Position numbers and translations under genes: made by a program | NCBI GenBank assembly: GCA_948146395.1 | Contig: OX411543.1 | Location: 73,185,558-73,249,557 of the forward strand | Length of the DNA stretch: 64,000 nucleotides | Direction of reading: 5' to 3' | Origin: Fragum whitleyi | Lineage: Eukaryota; Mollusca; Bivalvia; Cardiida; Cardiidae | In this document: positions 45,419 to 56,045 of the stretch, one piece after another | How positions within the stretch are numbered: the first letter of the stretch is position 1 | Layout: each line of letters opens with the position of its first letter | The notes under the pieces: generated by a model | Databases searched by the model: none | The model's input: only the letters and a program-made list of their open reading frames with translations | What the model was told of the DNA's origin: nothing

Positions 45419-47281
45419 CACTGCAACTCCATTAAAACGCTGTGGTCGGGGTCCAATAAATGAAACAGCGGAAGAAGTGGATGTATCTGCTATAACGCTG
45501 TACCCCCCCTGACGCCGCCGATTTCCCCCCCCCCCCTCCCGCGGTGAACAATAACGTACCGCGGAAACGTAACAGACACAGGGTCAATATTGATAACGAT
45601 ATCGGATATCTAAATAGGCCTATACATGTACATATTTAGGCCATCGTATTTTATATTTTTAAAACTCGGCAATGATTTGAAGAACAAACGCGGTTTATTA
45701 CTTTGATATTTTTTATTTTAAGATCATTTTGTTGTCCCCAAGCTAAACAAAACTATCTTTGATAAGGTAGATCTAATCTAGTTTGTTTGGTTAAACGATC
45801 GCAGACTCCTCTCAATTCTCTGAATCCCGATTTCTCGGGCCTACCCGCCTGGCAGCTGAGAAACACCGATAACGACGATCTCAAAAGGGTAAAGTTAGTA
45901 AAATCCATAAAGTTTCATAAGATCAACGAATTTCATATTTTAAATGTTGTCTTCTGGAAAATAGGAGAAAATAATTAGCTCCGCAATCAAATTGAATAAT
46001 ACCCTACGTCCGATCGAAAGTATACCAAAGTAATCGAATCTCTCGGTGTGCAGGACCGCATTCTTCGGTGAGCGAGAAAATATGCCGTAATTTCAATTGA
46101 AAGATTCTGTTGTTACGACTTTTGAATCGCCGGTTTGCAAAGATTATCTTCACGAGTCGAGGGGTATCTTCTTCTTCTCGAAAACCGTAAAAGTAAAAAG
46201 TTCGTAGCTCTGTGTTTGATAAGATGTTAATTCATGGCTTTGATTACGAGATAGTAGATCGTCAGGAAAGAAAATCCAGACATTTGCGAGGCGACGCGGT
46301 CACCATCAGTTTCGCGCCAATTTTAATTTCTTTGTTTCACAGAACTAAGGGAGAAATGTAGGTTTATATATAGCTTCCAGTTTTAAACTCAATTAATGTC
46401 TATTTAGTGAGAGATAAGAATCAATGATATTAATTCATTCAGGCTTTGTATTTTCAAACCCTGTAAAAAATTACTATAATATGAATACGTTTAATGAAAT
46501 AGAAACAAAATTTTATCATATATTTACAAAAAAAGTAATGTTTATAAGAAAATTCAACGGGATCGGCAAAGGGAGGTAATAAACCAATAAATTGGGTAAG
46601 GGGCGAGTCGCTTTTTGAATCGATTGTCAACAGCGGTAAATGTTCAAGATTTGAGAAAATAAAACGAGATTAGCTCATTTTGCGAAATCACGGCTTCTTC
46701 GGAAATTTATTAACTTGGATTTAATCGCATGCAAGCTAGACTTTTTGGTGTTCAGTTGCGCCCCTGCCGTCGACAAATAGCAGTTGGTAGCGCGCCGGAC
46801 TGTCAATATTGGGATTCCGTGTAGGCCCATGTCTGACGGCGGCAATCATTCTTTCTGACTATAAGTCACCCACCCATGGGTTAAAAATCGTAGACCTAAG
46901 TGAGATAGCAGTTTGGGGTCAGGAAAGGATGTGATTGTTGTACTCGTGAGTTTGGTACTCCAGCGGTAGTGATATAACTATACGTCTGTCAGCCATTTCT
47001 CTCTGACCTTGGGGCATTTATCGCCACGACTGCCCCGCGGAAGGTGTGAAAAACAATTGTATTGATTTACCTGGCTTCGCTCAGTATCGATTTTTATCTC
47101 GGTATTTTCACCCTTCGATCTAAAATCGCGATCAAAACAGCGTTAACGGCGGATAGGGTAACATCTCCGGCGCAGCATCCCCAAATGGTCGACCCCCCCC
47201 CCAAATTTCGGGAGCCAAGCGGACCCCGCGTTATAATGGATTTAGCGCTCTAACAGATTTCGTTATAATGGAGTTGCAGTG
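45419..47281. mobile_element. TA-flanked DNA transposon (Tc1/mariner/pogo-like), 1,863 bp
   Basis: Ends CACTGCAACTCCATTAAAAC and TTATAATGGAGTTGCAGTG are inverted repeats bordered by TA on both sides. 'GGGGTCC...' near the left is echoed by 'GGACCCCGCG' near the right. C-runs at 45526-45538 and 47193-47201. No transposase recognised. A SINE lies inside at 46765-46980. It is in the abl intron, about 77 bp upstream of the acceptor at 45343. Confidence 0.8.
46765..46980 (+). mobile_element. tRNA-derived SINE family A, nested
   Basis: The head 'AATAGCAGTTGGTAGCGCGC' with 'CGGACTGTCAAT', a degenerate B-box, then 'GTGAGATAGCAGTTTGGGGT', 'AAAGGATGTGATTGTTGTAC' and an end near 'GCGGTAGTGATATAACTA'. 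Inside the 1,863-bp element. Confidence 0.7.
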
Positions 47282-47706
47282 TATATATATAGGCAGTTAT
47301 AACTCTTTCACACTGAATTGTCAAAATGAAACATTCATGTGAAATTACGTCTGGTTTATTTCAGAATTAAGCCTATTGTTAGACATAGAGAACATTTTAA
47401 GATTATTATTAAATTCAACAAAACTCAACAGAATCTTTTTAGTTCAATATCCTGACTTCAATACTTTTCCTCAAATTTGACCTATTCTTCATCCTATACC
47501 TTAGTAGAGTTGTTAACTTTGCTACTACTTAGCAAATAGAGTAAATTATAAGTTAAATGTTAAGGCTTCAGTTTGAGAATTGAAATTCTAAATGACAAAG
47601 CAAATCAAATCATAAGCAGATTTAATTCGAGGAAACCTATGTAAACTTGCTTTTCTACAATAAGGGCAAGGGAAAATTATGTCTTCATTTTGACTTGTCT
47701 TGACTA

Positions 47707-48075
<369 letters not shown>

Positions 48076-48080
48076 TTATG

Positions 48081-48245
48081 TAAAGGTAGTGGACCCGTAA
48101 TAGTTCTGCAATATTTCAGTAGTAATGAACTCTAACAGTGTTACCTGTGGTTTCCTAATGATTTTTATTAGGAATCCTTGGTCAACATTGTGAAAGATCA
48201 AGGGCTCTGAAATGTTGTGGAACTATTACGAGTCCACTGCCTTAA
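48081..48245. mobile_element. Foldback MITE 'GGTAGTGGACCC', copy 3
   Basis: TAAAGGTAGTGGACCCGTAA ... TATTACGAGTCCACTGCCTTAA. The internal GGTTTCCTAATGATTTTTATTAGGAATCC hairpin is similar to copy 2. Intronic in abl, about 85 bp from the exon at 47811-47995. Confidence 0.8.
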
Positions 48246-48288
48246 CAGAAGTTGTGATGAGGAGCTAATTTAGCTATCATATCTTCCT

Positions 48289-48397
48289 ATTAGATACCAT
48301 CTTCTCTAGCCAAGGGTTCTAAGTCCACTATGATCTTCACAAACATACAGGACATAGTGGAGTTAGAACACTTGGCTTGCAAAGATGATTAGATACT
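48289..48397. repeat. Imperfect hairpin, ~109 bp
   Basis: 'AGCCAAGGGTTCTAAGTCCA' with CTATG is mirrored by CATAG with 'TGGAGTTAGAACACTTGGCT'; wider arms AGATACCATCTTC / GATGATTAGATA. Confidence 0.65.
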
Positions 48398-48649
48398 GGA
48401 AATACAAACTCTTGGAAGAGCTGTGCATCATTTTGGAAGTCATTTCACCCAAGATTTATTATTCCATTTGGTCAGTGGCCTACAAATTGTTTTGGGTTTC
48501 ATAACTATTCCTTTAATTGAACCGTTGTTTTAAGTCACTTTTAACAAACTTCTAGTCATAGCAATGAATACCTATTTGGGCAGAATGATCACTTCTTCAT
48601 GTTCCTATTGGTATAGTCCAGTAATGTGCTTGAATACTATAGGGTTAAT

Positions 48650-49125
48650 TCACTTTTTGAGGGTGTTACATTTACAGACACCCTAAAAAATGATTAAAAG
48701 CCTGAGTGCTTTGCACTTGGGAATTCAAGCATTTTAGGGTCTCTGCAAATGTTAACGTCAGAAAAAACATGAATTAACCCTTCTATTGCAAAAAAAGAAA
48801 GACTATTATATTTATTTAAACAGAAATTGCAGAATATTTCATAGTAAAGCTTTAAAACTAGCTCCAAAATCGATTATGTGTCTGAAAATTTGCTTTGTGC
48901 ATTGCGCTGTAACTTTTAATTATACAGACGTTGCTCGGTTAAGTAATAACATAAAAAAATTAATGTGGGAATAGGACATTTTTATTTATGCTCTACATTA
49001 ATGTTTAACAAAGAAACTGATACAGTGCATAGGCACAGACCAAGGATAATTAACTAAAGCAAGCCGGGAATAAAATGCACATGATTTTACTTATTAATCC
49101 ACATTTTCTCATGTAAACGCCCTGG
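48650..49125 (+). repeat. Dispersed ~475-bp repeat, copy 2
   Basis: Same block order as 42320-42795: 'TTGAGGGTGTTACATTTACA', 'AAGAAAGACT', 'GCAGAATATTTCATAG', 'ACAAAGAAACTGATA', 'TTTTCTCATGTAAACGCC'. Same orientation; both are in abl introns. Confidence 0.6.
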
Positions 49126-49144
49126 CTTTGTCCATTATCATAAT

Positions 49145-50175
49145 ACTAGAAAGCCATGAATGGCTTGAGTCGCTCCACAGGCTTGAAATTCTTGAAATGG
49201 CAAATCTAAGGTTTGACTAGATTTTAAGATATTTTGGGTTCTACTGATGAAATGGTTTTCAAAAATGCCACTATATAACATATAGAAAAATGACCTCCGC
49301 CCATAAAAGACATATTTTTCATCCTATCACAATAATATTTGGCAGACTGATAAAGCTTCACTCAAGGATCATTCCAGTGAAATTTGGTTGATATCCATCA
49401 ATTACATTCTGAGAAAATGATTTTCAAAATTTCCACTTTATAACATATAGAGAAATGACCTCCGCCCATAAAATGCATATTTATCATTCAATCACTATAA
49501 TTTTTGGTACACTGATAAAGGGTCACCCAAGGATCATTCCAGTGAAATTTGGTTGATATCCATCAATGACGTTCTGAGAAAATGATTTTCAAAGACTCCA
49601 CTATATAACATTTAGAGAAATGACCTCCGCCCATAAAATGCATATTTATCATCCGATCACTATAATTTTTGGTACACTGATAAAGGGTCACCCAAGGATC
49701 ATTCCAGTGAAATTTGGTTAATATCCATCAATGACATTCTGAGAAAATGATTTTCAAAGATTCCACTATATAACATATAGAGAAATGACCTCCGCCCATA
49801 AAATGCATATTTATCATCCGATCACAATAATTTTTGATACACTGATAAAGGGTCACCCAAGGATTGTTCATGTAAAATTTAATTGGCATCCATCAATTAG
49901 AATCTGAGAAAAGTCAATTTTTACCATATTTGGAAATTAGCCACGCCCATTAAATCCATGTTTTTCATTAGATCAAAATTTCTTGAACAACTTTGAAAGA
50001 GGGTCACCCAAGGATCATTCCTGTGAAGTTTGGTTAAAATTCATCCAGTAGTTTCTGAGGAGAAGATTTTTAAAGAAAAAGTTTACGACCGCACGCACGG
50101 ACGGACGGACGGACGCACGACGGACACAACGCCATGACAATAGCCCCAGTGGCTTTCAGCCAGTGGAGCTAAAAA
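49145..50175 (+). mobile_element. Hairpin-bounded tandem-repeat element, ~165-bp core
   Basis: 5' hairpin AAGCCATGAATGGCTT followed by GAGTCGCTCCA. Core copies marked by 'GACCTCCGCCCATAAAA' at about 49290, 49459, 49622 and 49786 and 'GGGTCACCCAAGGATCATTC'. Then a CGGACGGACGGACG tract (50098-50125) and a 3' end 'AGTGGCTTTCAGCCAGTGGA' with GCTAAAAA. Non-coding; in an abl intron. Confidence 0.7.
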
Positions 50176-50387
50176 CCTGAAAATGTTCATTTTTATGCAA
50201 CAACGCCAATTAATGTATTGCGAATGACATATTCATTAAGCCATTAAACAGAAGAGAATTAGATCAAATTGACTTAAATCTGCTCAGATTTCAATTCCAA
50301 CATCCAAAACACTATGAATAAAACAAAGGAAATACTAGGACCACAAGATTTCTGGCAGAATACTTATCAAAGTACTAAGTTACTTAC

Positions 50388-50565
50388 CTATGTATAAATA
50401 ATTTTTCCTCCAGATATGCCATTGCTGAGCCTATCTGTGTGGCCATGTACATCAATACTGTGGGACCTAAATCTTCTTTATGACTACTGCGTAAATAGTC
50501 TAATAGATTGCCATGGGTCATAAACTCTGTCACGATGTAAAATGGAGGTTCCCTGGTACATACAC
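50388..50565 (-). CDS. abl exon 6 in window: hinge and αD-αE, gatekeeper Thr
   Basis: 178 bp, borders attatag|GTGTATG and CATAG|gtaagt. Encodes '[20 protein letters not shown]', '[20 protein letters not shown]' and '[20 protein letters not shown]'. The Thr in 'YIVTEF' is the gatekeeper, equivalent to human ABL1 Thr315. Confidence 0.97.
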
Positions 50566-51055
50566 CTATAATCATACAGACAGAAATATATCTATTTGTA
50601 TTTTCTGGTTAGTTCTCTTTGTTTTCTAAGCCTTACATATCTCAACTTATTGCATATATGTCAAATGATCATGTTTATATTCAAAATGCTATTTTATAGA
50701 TAAAAGTACACAATTTCAAGTTTCAATTTATTTCAAAATAGCAATATGTGTTCAAAAGACACTAATGTCCCCGAAACAGCATTTTTTCCAAATTTGACCT
50801 GGAAGAATAACACTAATCTTGATGAAAGACCCTGAAAGAAATGATGTGCAATGGTGAGATGTACCTTCATGCCAAATATGATAATTGTATCTGAAATAAT
50901 TTTGAAGTTATAAGAAAATGTTTAAGTTTATAAGTTTAGTTTCAGAAAAACAGAAGCAAAAGCAGTAAATTAATATGGAAGAATTTCTATCCCAAGGATA
51001 TATTTTACTAAACAGATAGTATTTTTTCACAGAAAATGAAGCTAGCTGTTCATAC
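50566..51055. other. abl intron, no further feature seen
   Basis: AT-rich intronic sequence without a recognised repeat. Confidence 0.6.
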
Positions 51056-51140
51056 CTAATAATTGCACTAAGTTTGGATGTTTCATGGCTTTCATAATAG
51101 CTGCCTCTTCAAGGAAATCTTTTAATGCCATAGTGTCTTC
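51056..51140 (-). CDS. abl exon 5 in window: αC helix
   Basis: 85 bp, borders tttgcag|GAAGAC and TTATTAG|gtatga. Encodes '[20 protein letters not shown]' and 'HPNLVQLLG', including the αC Glu that salt-bridges the VAVK lysine. Confidence 0.96.
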
Positions 51141-51705
51141 CTGCAAATAGAAAATGTGCATTCATAATATGAACCCTGGTCTAGAAAACAGACAAAACTC
51201 AGGGTTTATTATGTGTTTTTCAAAATTTCATTTATAATAAATCTGCCCATCAGAGTTTTATTATTTCTGCCATTTTTGAGTATAGTGCCTATAAATCTAT
51301 GCAATTTTGGGCTAGTGTAACATCATTGCAAGCCATATAAAACACATGACACTTCGAACAAAAAAGTTCCAACTGTATTGGTTCAGCAAAAGCTATCAAG
51401 AGGTCCCATTTCGAAACGAACTATAAAGGAAGGTGGAGTTATCATTCTTAATTCTATGAACTCAGCTTAGTGTGACTTTTCCTAGTCTGCATATGCAATC
51501 ATTCAGTCTGACTAGAGATAAGATTTCAGGCACTTGCAAGAGACTCCCATTTCACCTAAGGGACCACATAACCAAAACACCTGATATAACTTGATAATTT
51601 TAATCTGCCATTATCACAATATAATATCATTTTACCTTGTATTGGTATCATTTGAGGATTTTTGTAAATGGTAACAAGAGATGTTTGTAAAACATTAATG
51701 CCCTG

Positions 51706-51950
51706 ACACCCCCCCCCATTAAAGCAGGTCAATAGCCTATTCTTTGTCAATCAACAAAGGGCAATCACTCACAAAATGCACTTCTCCTCAATGAGATCTA
51801 TCCTCCTGTGAAGTTTCATAATTCTAGCTTGCATACTTTTTGAGATATGCTCCAGACAAGAAGCGGTCTAGACGGACAGTCTGACCAACCAACGGACCTA
51901 CTGACAAGTGCAAAGCAATATTCCCCCCTCTACTTCAAAGGGGGGCATAA
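51706..51950 (-). repeat. Dispersed repeat with GACA/GGAC tract, copy 3 (diverged)
   Basis: 'CCCCCCCCATTAAAG', 'GGCAATCACTCACAAAATGC', a CAGTCTGACCAACCAACGGA-like tract and 'CCCCCCTCTACTTCAAAGGG'. Related to 25500-25840, but borders and orientation are uncertain. Intronic. Confidence 0.4.
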
Positions 51951-52031
51951 AAACCACCATATGTCTATTCTTTGTGAATAACCATGATAATGTGCCATGT
52001 CATCTATATATTGGTGAATCAATACACCTAC

Positions 52032-52108
52032 CTTAAGAGTTTTTACAGCAACAGTTTTATTATATCTCTTCCAGACAGCCTCATACACATCCCCATACTG
52101 GCCTCCAC
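52032..52108 (-). CDS. abl exon 4 in window: glycine-rich loop and VAVK
   Basis: 77 bp, borders tctgcag|GTGGAGG and CTTAAG|gtaggt. Encodes 'GGQYGDVYEAVWKRYNKTVA' and VKTLK: the ATP-binding loop with its Tyr, and the catalytic lysine. Confidence 0.96.
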
Positions 52109-52401
52109 CTGCAGAAAATACAACTTTTGTTGATGGCAAACCAAAATTTCATATCTATAGCCCACAACAAAGAAGAAAAATTAAATGCACATCATCTTTC
52201 ATATAGATATATAAAAGATGAGTAGACATTCTAAAAACATAACATTTTTTTTTCTTGACAGATGACCTTGACTAGATGTTCATTGATGAGATGATCCTTA
52301 AAACAATTTAACAAAAACAAAGAAAAATTTTATGTTATATTTTTCAAGAGAAAAACACACAGCAAGTTGGACAAAAAGAAAGACTCCAACAATATGTCCA
52401 T

Positions 52402-52639
52402 GGGGCCCGTTTAACTAAACTTCTTACGAAAAAAATAATCGTAAGTCAAAATCACAAATCATACCTAGTGTTTTCATTCGTTGTTAGATTCTGCCTAGCA
52501 AGATCTCATTGTAATTGTCTAAAGAAGACGATTCTAATGAGATGATGCATGGCAGAATTCCATAATTAGTTACTACTATAGAAGCAACTTAAATTTTTGA
52601 CTTTGAAATTGTCGAAGGATGTTTTGTAAAACAGGCCCA
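52402..52639. mobile_element. MITE 'GGGACCTGTTTTACT', longer relative
   Basis: 'GGGCCCGTTTAACTAAAC' at left and 'TTTGTAAAACAGGCCC' at right are inverted. 'GGCAGAATTCCATAATTAGT' matches the inverse of the block in 30865-31028. Intronic, ending 38 bp from the exon at 52677. Confidence 0.7.
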
Positions 52640-52676
52640 TAATCTATCAAAGTTCAGCATAAACACAACAACCGAC

Positions 52677-52872
52677 CTAATCTGTGTTTCATAGCTATCT
52701 CTGTCCTCTCTATCTCCCATCTGTCTGGTTCAGGGCTCAGCCCAAATACTGTTGGTTTGGTTCGTTTAGGTGCTGGGTACAAGAGGGTGGTCACCAGCCC
52801 ATCAGAATGGATAGAGTGGTGGTGAACAAGCTCTGCCAGCGTGTTGAACCTGTGATCCTGAGTTACATACAC
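52677..52872 (-). CDS. abl exon 3 in window: end of SH2, linker, kinase start
   Basis: 196 bp, borders tcccacag|GTGTAT and GATTAG|gtcggt (an atypical donor after GT). Encodes '[20 protein letters not shown]', '[20 protein letters not shown]' and '[20 protein letters not shown]' then MKHRLG. The two linker tyrosines of vertebrate ABL (TVYGV and NYDKW) are Phe and Pro here. Confidence 0.96.
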
Positions 52873-52910
52873 CTGTGGGAAAATAATACTGGTTTAGCAG
52901 GGATCATTTT

Positions 52911-52963
52911 CGGGGGGGGGGGGGGGAATTTTTTTCTTTTTTTTTTTTTTTTTTTTTTTTCCA
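52911..52963. repeat. G-run followed by T-run
   Basis: About 15 G then about 35 T with one C, starting about 40 bp from the SH2 exon acceptor. The same T/G pairing occurs at 16664-16707 and 29811-29833. Confidence 0.85.
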
Positions 52964-53142
52964 AGAAATCTTTTTTAAATTGGCTTAATGAGAGAAAAAT
53001 CTCAAAGCAAAATGTGATTTAGCAAAGGATTGGGTAAAATTCCTTGCTTAAAATTCTTAATTTCTCATTAGATTTGGCCAAATGAGATAGTTTTTATTCT
53101 TTTTTTTTACTCCCATGCTATGACAAACATTGAACAACAAAC

Positions 53143-53290
53143 CTTCCCATCTGAGTCTTCACTAATCCTGTAATGGTAAACCCGTCCCTCATATCTGACG
53201 GAGATTGACCTTTGACCAGGACTGCTCTCACTCTCTCTGACTAGAAAACTGCCATTTATACCGCTACTTAACAAATACTCTGAGGCATTT
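53143..53290 (-). CDS. abl exon 2 in window: SH2 domain core
   Basis: 148 bp, borders cttacag|AAATGCC and GGGAAG|gtttgt. Encodes '[20 protein letters not shown]', '[20 protein letters not shown]' and [10 protein letters not shown]. The FLVRES arginine that binds phosphotyrosine is present. Confidence 0.96.
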
Positions 53291-53356
53291 CTGTAAGTAC
53301 AAATATTTGGGAGTTATCTTAAGCATTTCAAATCATGAGAGAAATTATCTTTAGTA

Positions 53357-53551
53357 CAGTCTACTCCCTTTTTAGCGACATTCAATACAACAACATTTTC
53401 ACTTACCGACACAAATTTGTTGGGAATGGATTTGCACAGTGCATTTTTCATTCATTATAACAGAATTCTCATTTTCCGAAACTGACACTGTTTTTTAGGG
53501 AATGAAATATTTTCTGGAAACAAAAATGGTCATTGTAACAAGAGTTGACTG
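53357..53551. mobile_element. TA-flanked short DNA element, 195 bp
   Basis: CAGTCTACTCCC at left and AAGAGTTGACTG at right are imperfect inverted ends, each bordered by TA. Tc1/mariner/pogo-type MITE, in an abl intron. Confidence 0.6.
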
Positions 53552-53687
53552 TATTTCCAATCATCAGAGGAATTATCTTTAGAATTTCAAGGTAAAAAAG
53601 AGTAACAGCTTTTATAAGCATAGGAGAGTTTATCTAGAATATTTCAGATATGAGAAGGTTAATCTTTAGATTTTCAAATTATAAGAT

Positions 53688-53934
53688 CCTGTGCATGAGA
53701 TTTCCAACATTTTCAAGTATGTGCAAAGCAATGACTCTGACCAACCTGTGCATCTGCACAGTCTGACCAGAGTCTTCACAATCCGTTTAGTAGATAGGTA
53801 ATGTCTCAAAGTATCCTTAGACCATCACAAAACTTTATATTTACAGTATGTTGCCTTCAAAGCAACTCAATGTTTGCCCCTCACGAACATTTCAAATGGT
53901 TGGAAATGTAACACACATGCTCATGATAGTTTGA
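53688..53934. mobile_element. MITE 'GAGCCTGTG', copy 2
   Basis: 'CCTGTGCATGAGATTTCCAA' and 'TTGGAAATGTAACACACATG' inverted ends; internal 'GTGCATCTGCACAGTCTGAC'. Intronic. Confidence 0.7.
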
Positions 53935-53969
53935 ATTATTTGTAATTTTTGTTCCTTATCTAACATCAG

Positions 53970-54300
53970 TTAGTAAACTAATCAAAGCTGTAGACAGGAG
54001 CTATTATAGTTACTAGGTACCCAGTCTATCAACCCACTTTTATTTTTTACTTCACACCATTCACACCACTAAGTTTACCTTGATATTTGGCATTTGAGGA
54101 CGGTATGAACTTATCCAAACAATTACTTGAGCTACATAGTTACTAGATACCCAGCATATCTGCCCACTTTTATTTTAAACTTCACACCATTTAAACCATT
54201 CTGCTTACCTTGATATTTGTCAATGTTGTTACTAGGTACCCGTACCCAGCCTATTTCCCCACATTATTTTTTAGTTCACACCATTCACACCATTTGGCTT
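53970..54300 (-). pseudogene. Three decayed tandem copies of the abl SH3-end exon
   Basis: Reading towards lower coordinates from the real exon (54303-54453), its 3' two-thirds are repeated. Copies: about 54209-54300, 54079-54199 and 53970-54067. Each keeps 'TACTAGGTACCCAG'-like and 'TTCACACCATTC'-like blocks (+ strand). The first two also keep the exon end and donor (ATATCAAG|gtaa, seen as TTACCTTGATATTT). All are broken for coding: an in-frame stop in the first two and a frameshift in the third. The duplication joint runs from inside the exon to just past its donor. Confidence 0.85.
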
Positions 54301-54302
54301 AC

Positions 54303-54453
54303 CTTGATATTTGTCCATGGTACCAACTAAACTTATCTAAGCTGTTGACAGGAGCTATATAGTTACTAGGTACCCAGCCTATCTCACCACTCTTGTTCTT
54401 CACTTCACACCATTCCCCACCTTTATTGTAGCCCAGTATTGTCATCTGTTCTC
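54303..54453 (-). CDS. abl exon 1 in window: second half of SH3, start of SH2
   Basis: 151 bp, borders tttcag|GAGAAC and ATCAAG|gtaagc. Encodes '[20 protein letters not shown]', '[20 protein letters not shown]' and FSWYHGQIS: the SH3 W-x-P-S-N-Y-I ligand-binding block, then the first SH2 strand. The exon with the ALYDF block of SH3 was not found upstream (towards 64000). Confidence 0.95.
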
Positions 54454-54894
54454 CTGAAATGGAAGAAAATATGTAAATGAATCATGAGCATAGCTTCAGC
54501 ATAATCACAGATATACATGTGAGTAAGTAAACTTGACCATGTTATATTAAATCTATCTTATTAGTGGATAAACAGGACCTTTTATACCCTTTTAGTGACT
54601 TACCCTCAATCAATAATTTTTTAGGAAACTCTAGGGCATGAGCAAAAGAAGGGTGTGATATTCCCATGCCCAACTAATCTGACAGGGGCTTTCCAACAAG
54701 TACATTTTTCAAGGCTACTTGCCATGGACAAGTGAATACCAGGGCAAGTATTGGATGAGAACTAAATGGATCTAATAGATTAATAGATTAAAAATTCTTG
54801 GCAAAATTGCTACAAAACCAAAAGTGCTTAAGGCACTGGATACACTATATGTGAGTTGATATTCATTTTGAAAATTACATTTTAAAGGTTTTCC

Positions 54895-55020
54895 TGGTTC
54901 AAAAGAGGAAAAACAGGTGGTAAAGATAAAGATCAGACTGCACATATGTGCAGGCTGATGTTTGTCTCAAGCCCCTTTCAAGACAGGATTATTCTAGGTT
55001 CAGCATGACAGGGGCTAATA
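54895..55020. repeat. Right-half fragment of the 26350 MITE family
   Basis: 'CAGACTGCACATATGTGCAG' with GCTGATGTTTGTC, ending 'TTCAGCATGACAGGGGCTAA'. Confidence 0.6.
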
Positions 55021-55638
55021 TGCCTAAAAAATCAAAAAGTAGAAAGCATTGTTTTCAATGAAGAAACTGCTGGGATCCAGATGTCATTTTTAAGACACAG
55101 AAGTTGTTACTCTTTTGGGGGGAATGGGAGTCTTATGGCAAATTCCTTTTTAGAAAAAGGCATCTTCTCTAAGTCTACAGTTCCTTTTTGCATACTGGCA
55201 ATTTCCAGCACATATTTTTGGAAAATATGTATAAAAGAAATGACAAGAAAATAACTGTCTAATTTTTGCCTCTGTTGACATTCAGTATCAGTCCTGAAAA
55301 TTCAGCAGAAAAGATACCCATTTAATCTAAAGTTCATAGTATTTTGTTAACTCTGCATTTTCACGATTACATCTTTTAATTAAAGGCTTTAAAATTTAAA
55401 TGTGTTTTAAAACTGACATTAAAACCTCAAGTAGGAGGGTCTACTATGGAAAATAACAGGATAAAATAAGGCTTCTCGATACACCTAATTACACAAATTA
55501 CCAAACCTTGAAACCACAATCATAAACATTGTATAACATTTTTATAACAAATACATATAATTCATACATAAAGCAGCATTGATTTTTCTTGTTTGTTTAG
55601 GGTTGAATGCCCCTTTTGACAAACTTTCAGTCCCATTT

Positions 55639-55695
55639 CAACGGCTGGAGAACCTTACAATGGATTCATGGTAATTCTCAAAACCAATTGCAATC
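55639..55695 (-). mobile_element. SINE family A fragment
   Basis: 'ACGGCTGGAGAACCTTACAA' and 'TGGATTCATGGTAATTCTCA' match the 3' body of the family. Confidence 0.5.
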
Positions 55696-55777
55696 CCAAG
55701 CTATGATTATAGTAGGCCGGGTTTAAGCTTCATACAAAATTAGCAAAAAGAAACTAGAATGTGGCAAAGTTGACTAT

Positions 55778-56045
55778 GAACCTCCCCTACAAGCCCTTGT
55801 CAATAATGAAAAGTCATTTTCCATTAAAGGGCAACAACTCAAACAAAAGTCAATGGATCATAACCATTATTCCACTTGCATATCTCTGCTTGATACTGAT
55901 CACATTTGTGAACTTTGAATGAAATGCACCCATTAGTTGCCGAGAAAAACGAAAAAGCAAGGGACAGACAGACGGATGGTCAAACAGACCAACCAACCAA
56001 AAAGCTGACACTTATATAGCCCAAACAAAATTTCAACTCTGCTGA
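55778..56045 (+). repeat. Dispersed repeat with GACA tract, copy 4
   Basis: 'CCTTGTCAATAATGAAAAGT', 'GCTTGATACTGATCACATTT', 'GAATGAAATGCACCCATTAG' and a GACAGACAGACGGATGG tract. The best parallel to copy 1. Confidence 0.65.

Noticed and set aside
53970..54300. Mutually exclusive or alternative abl SH3 exons
   Set aside because: All three copies carry stops or a frameshift and lack the acceptor side, so they cannot encode a second SH3 end; kept as decayed copies.
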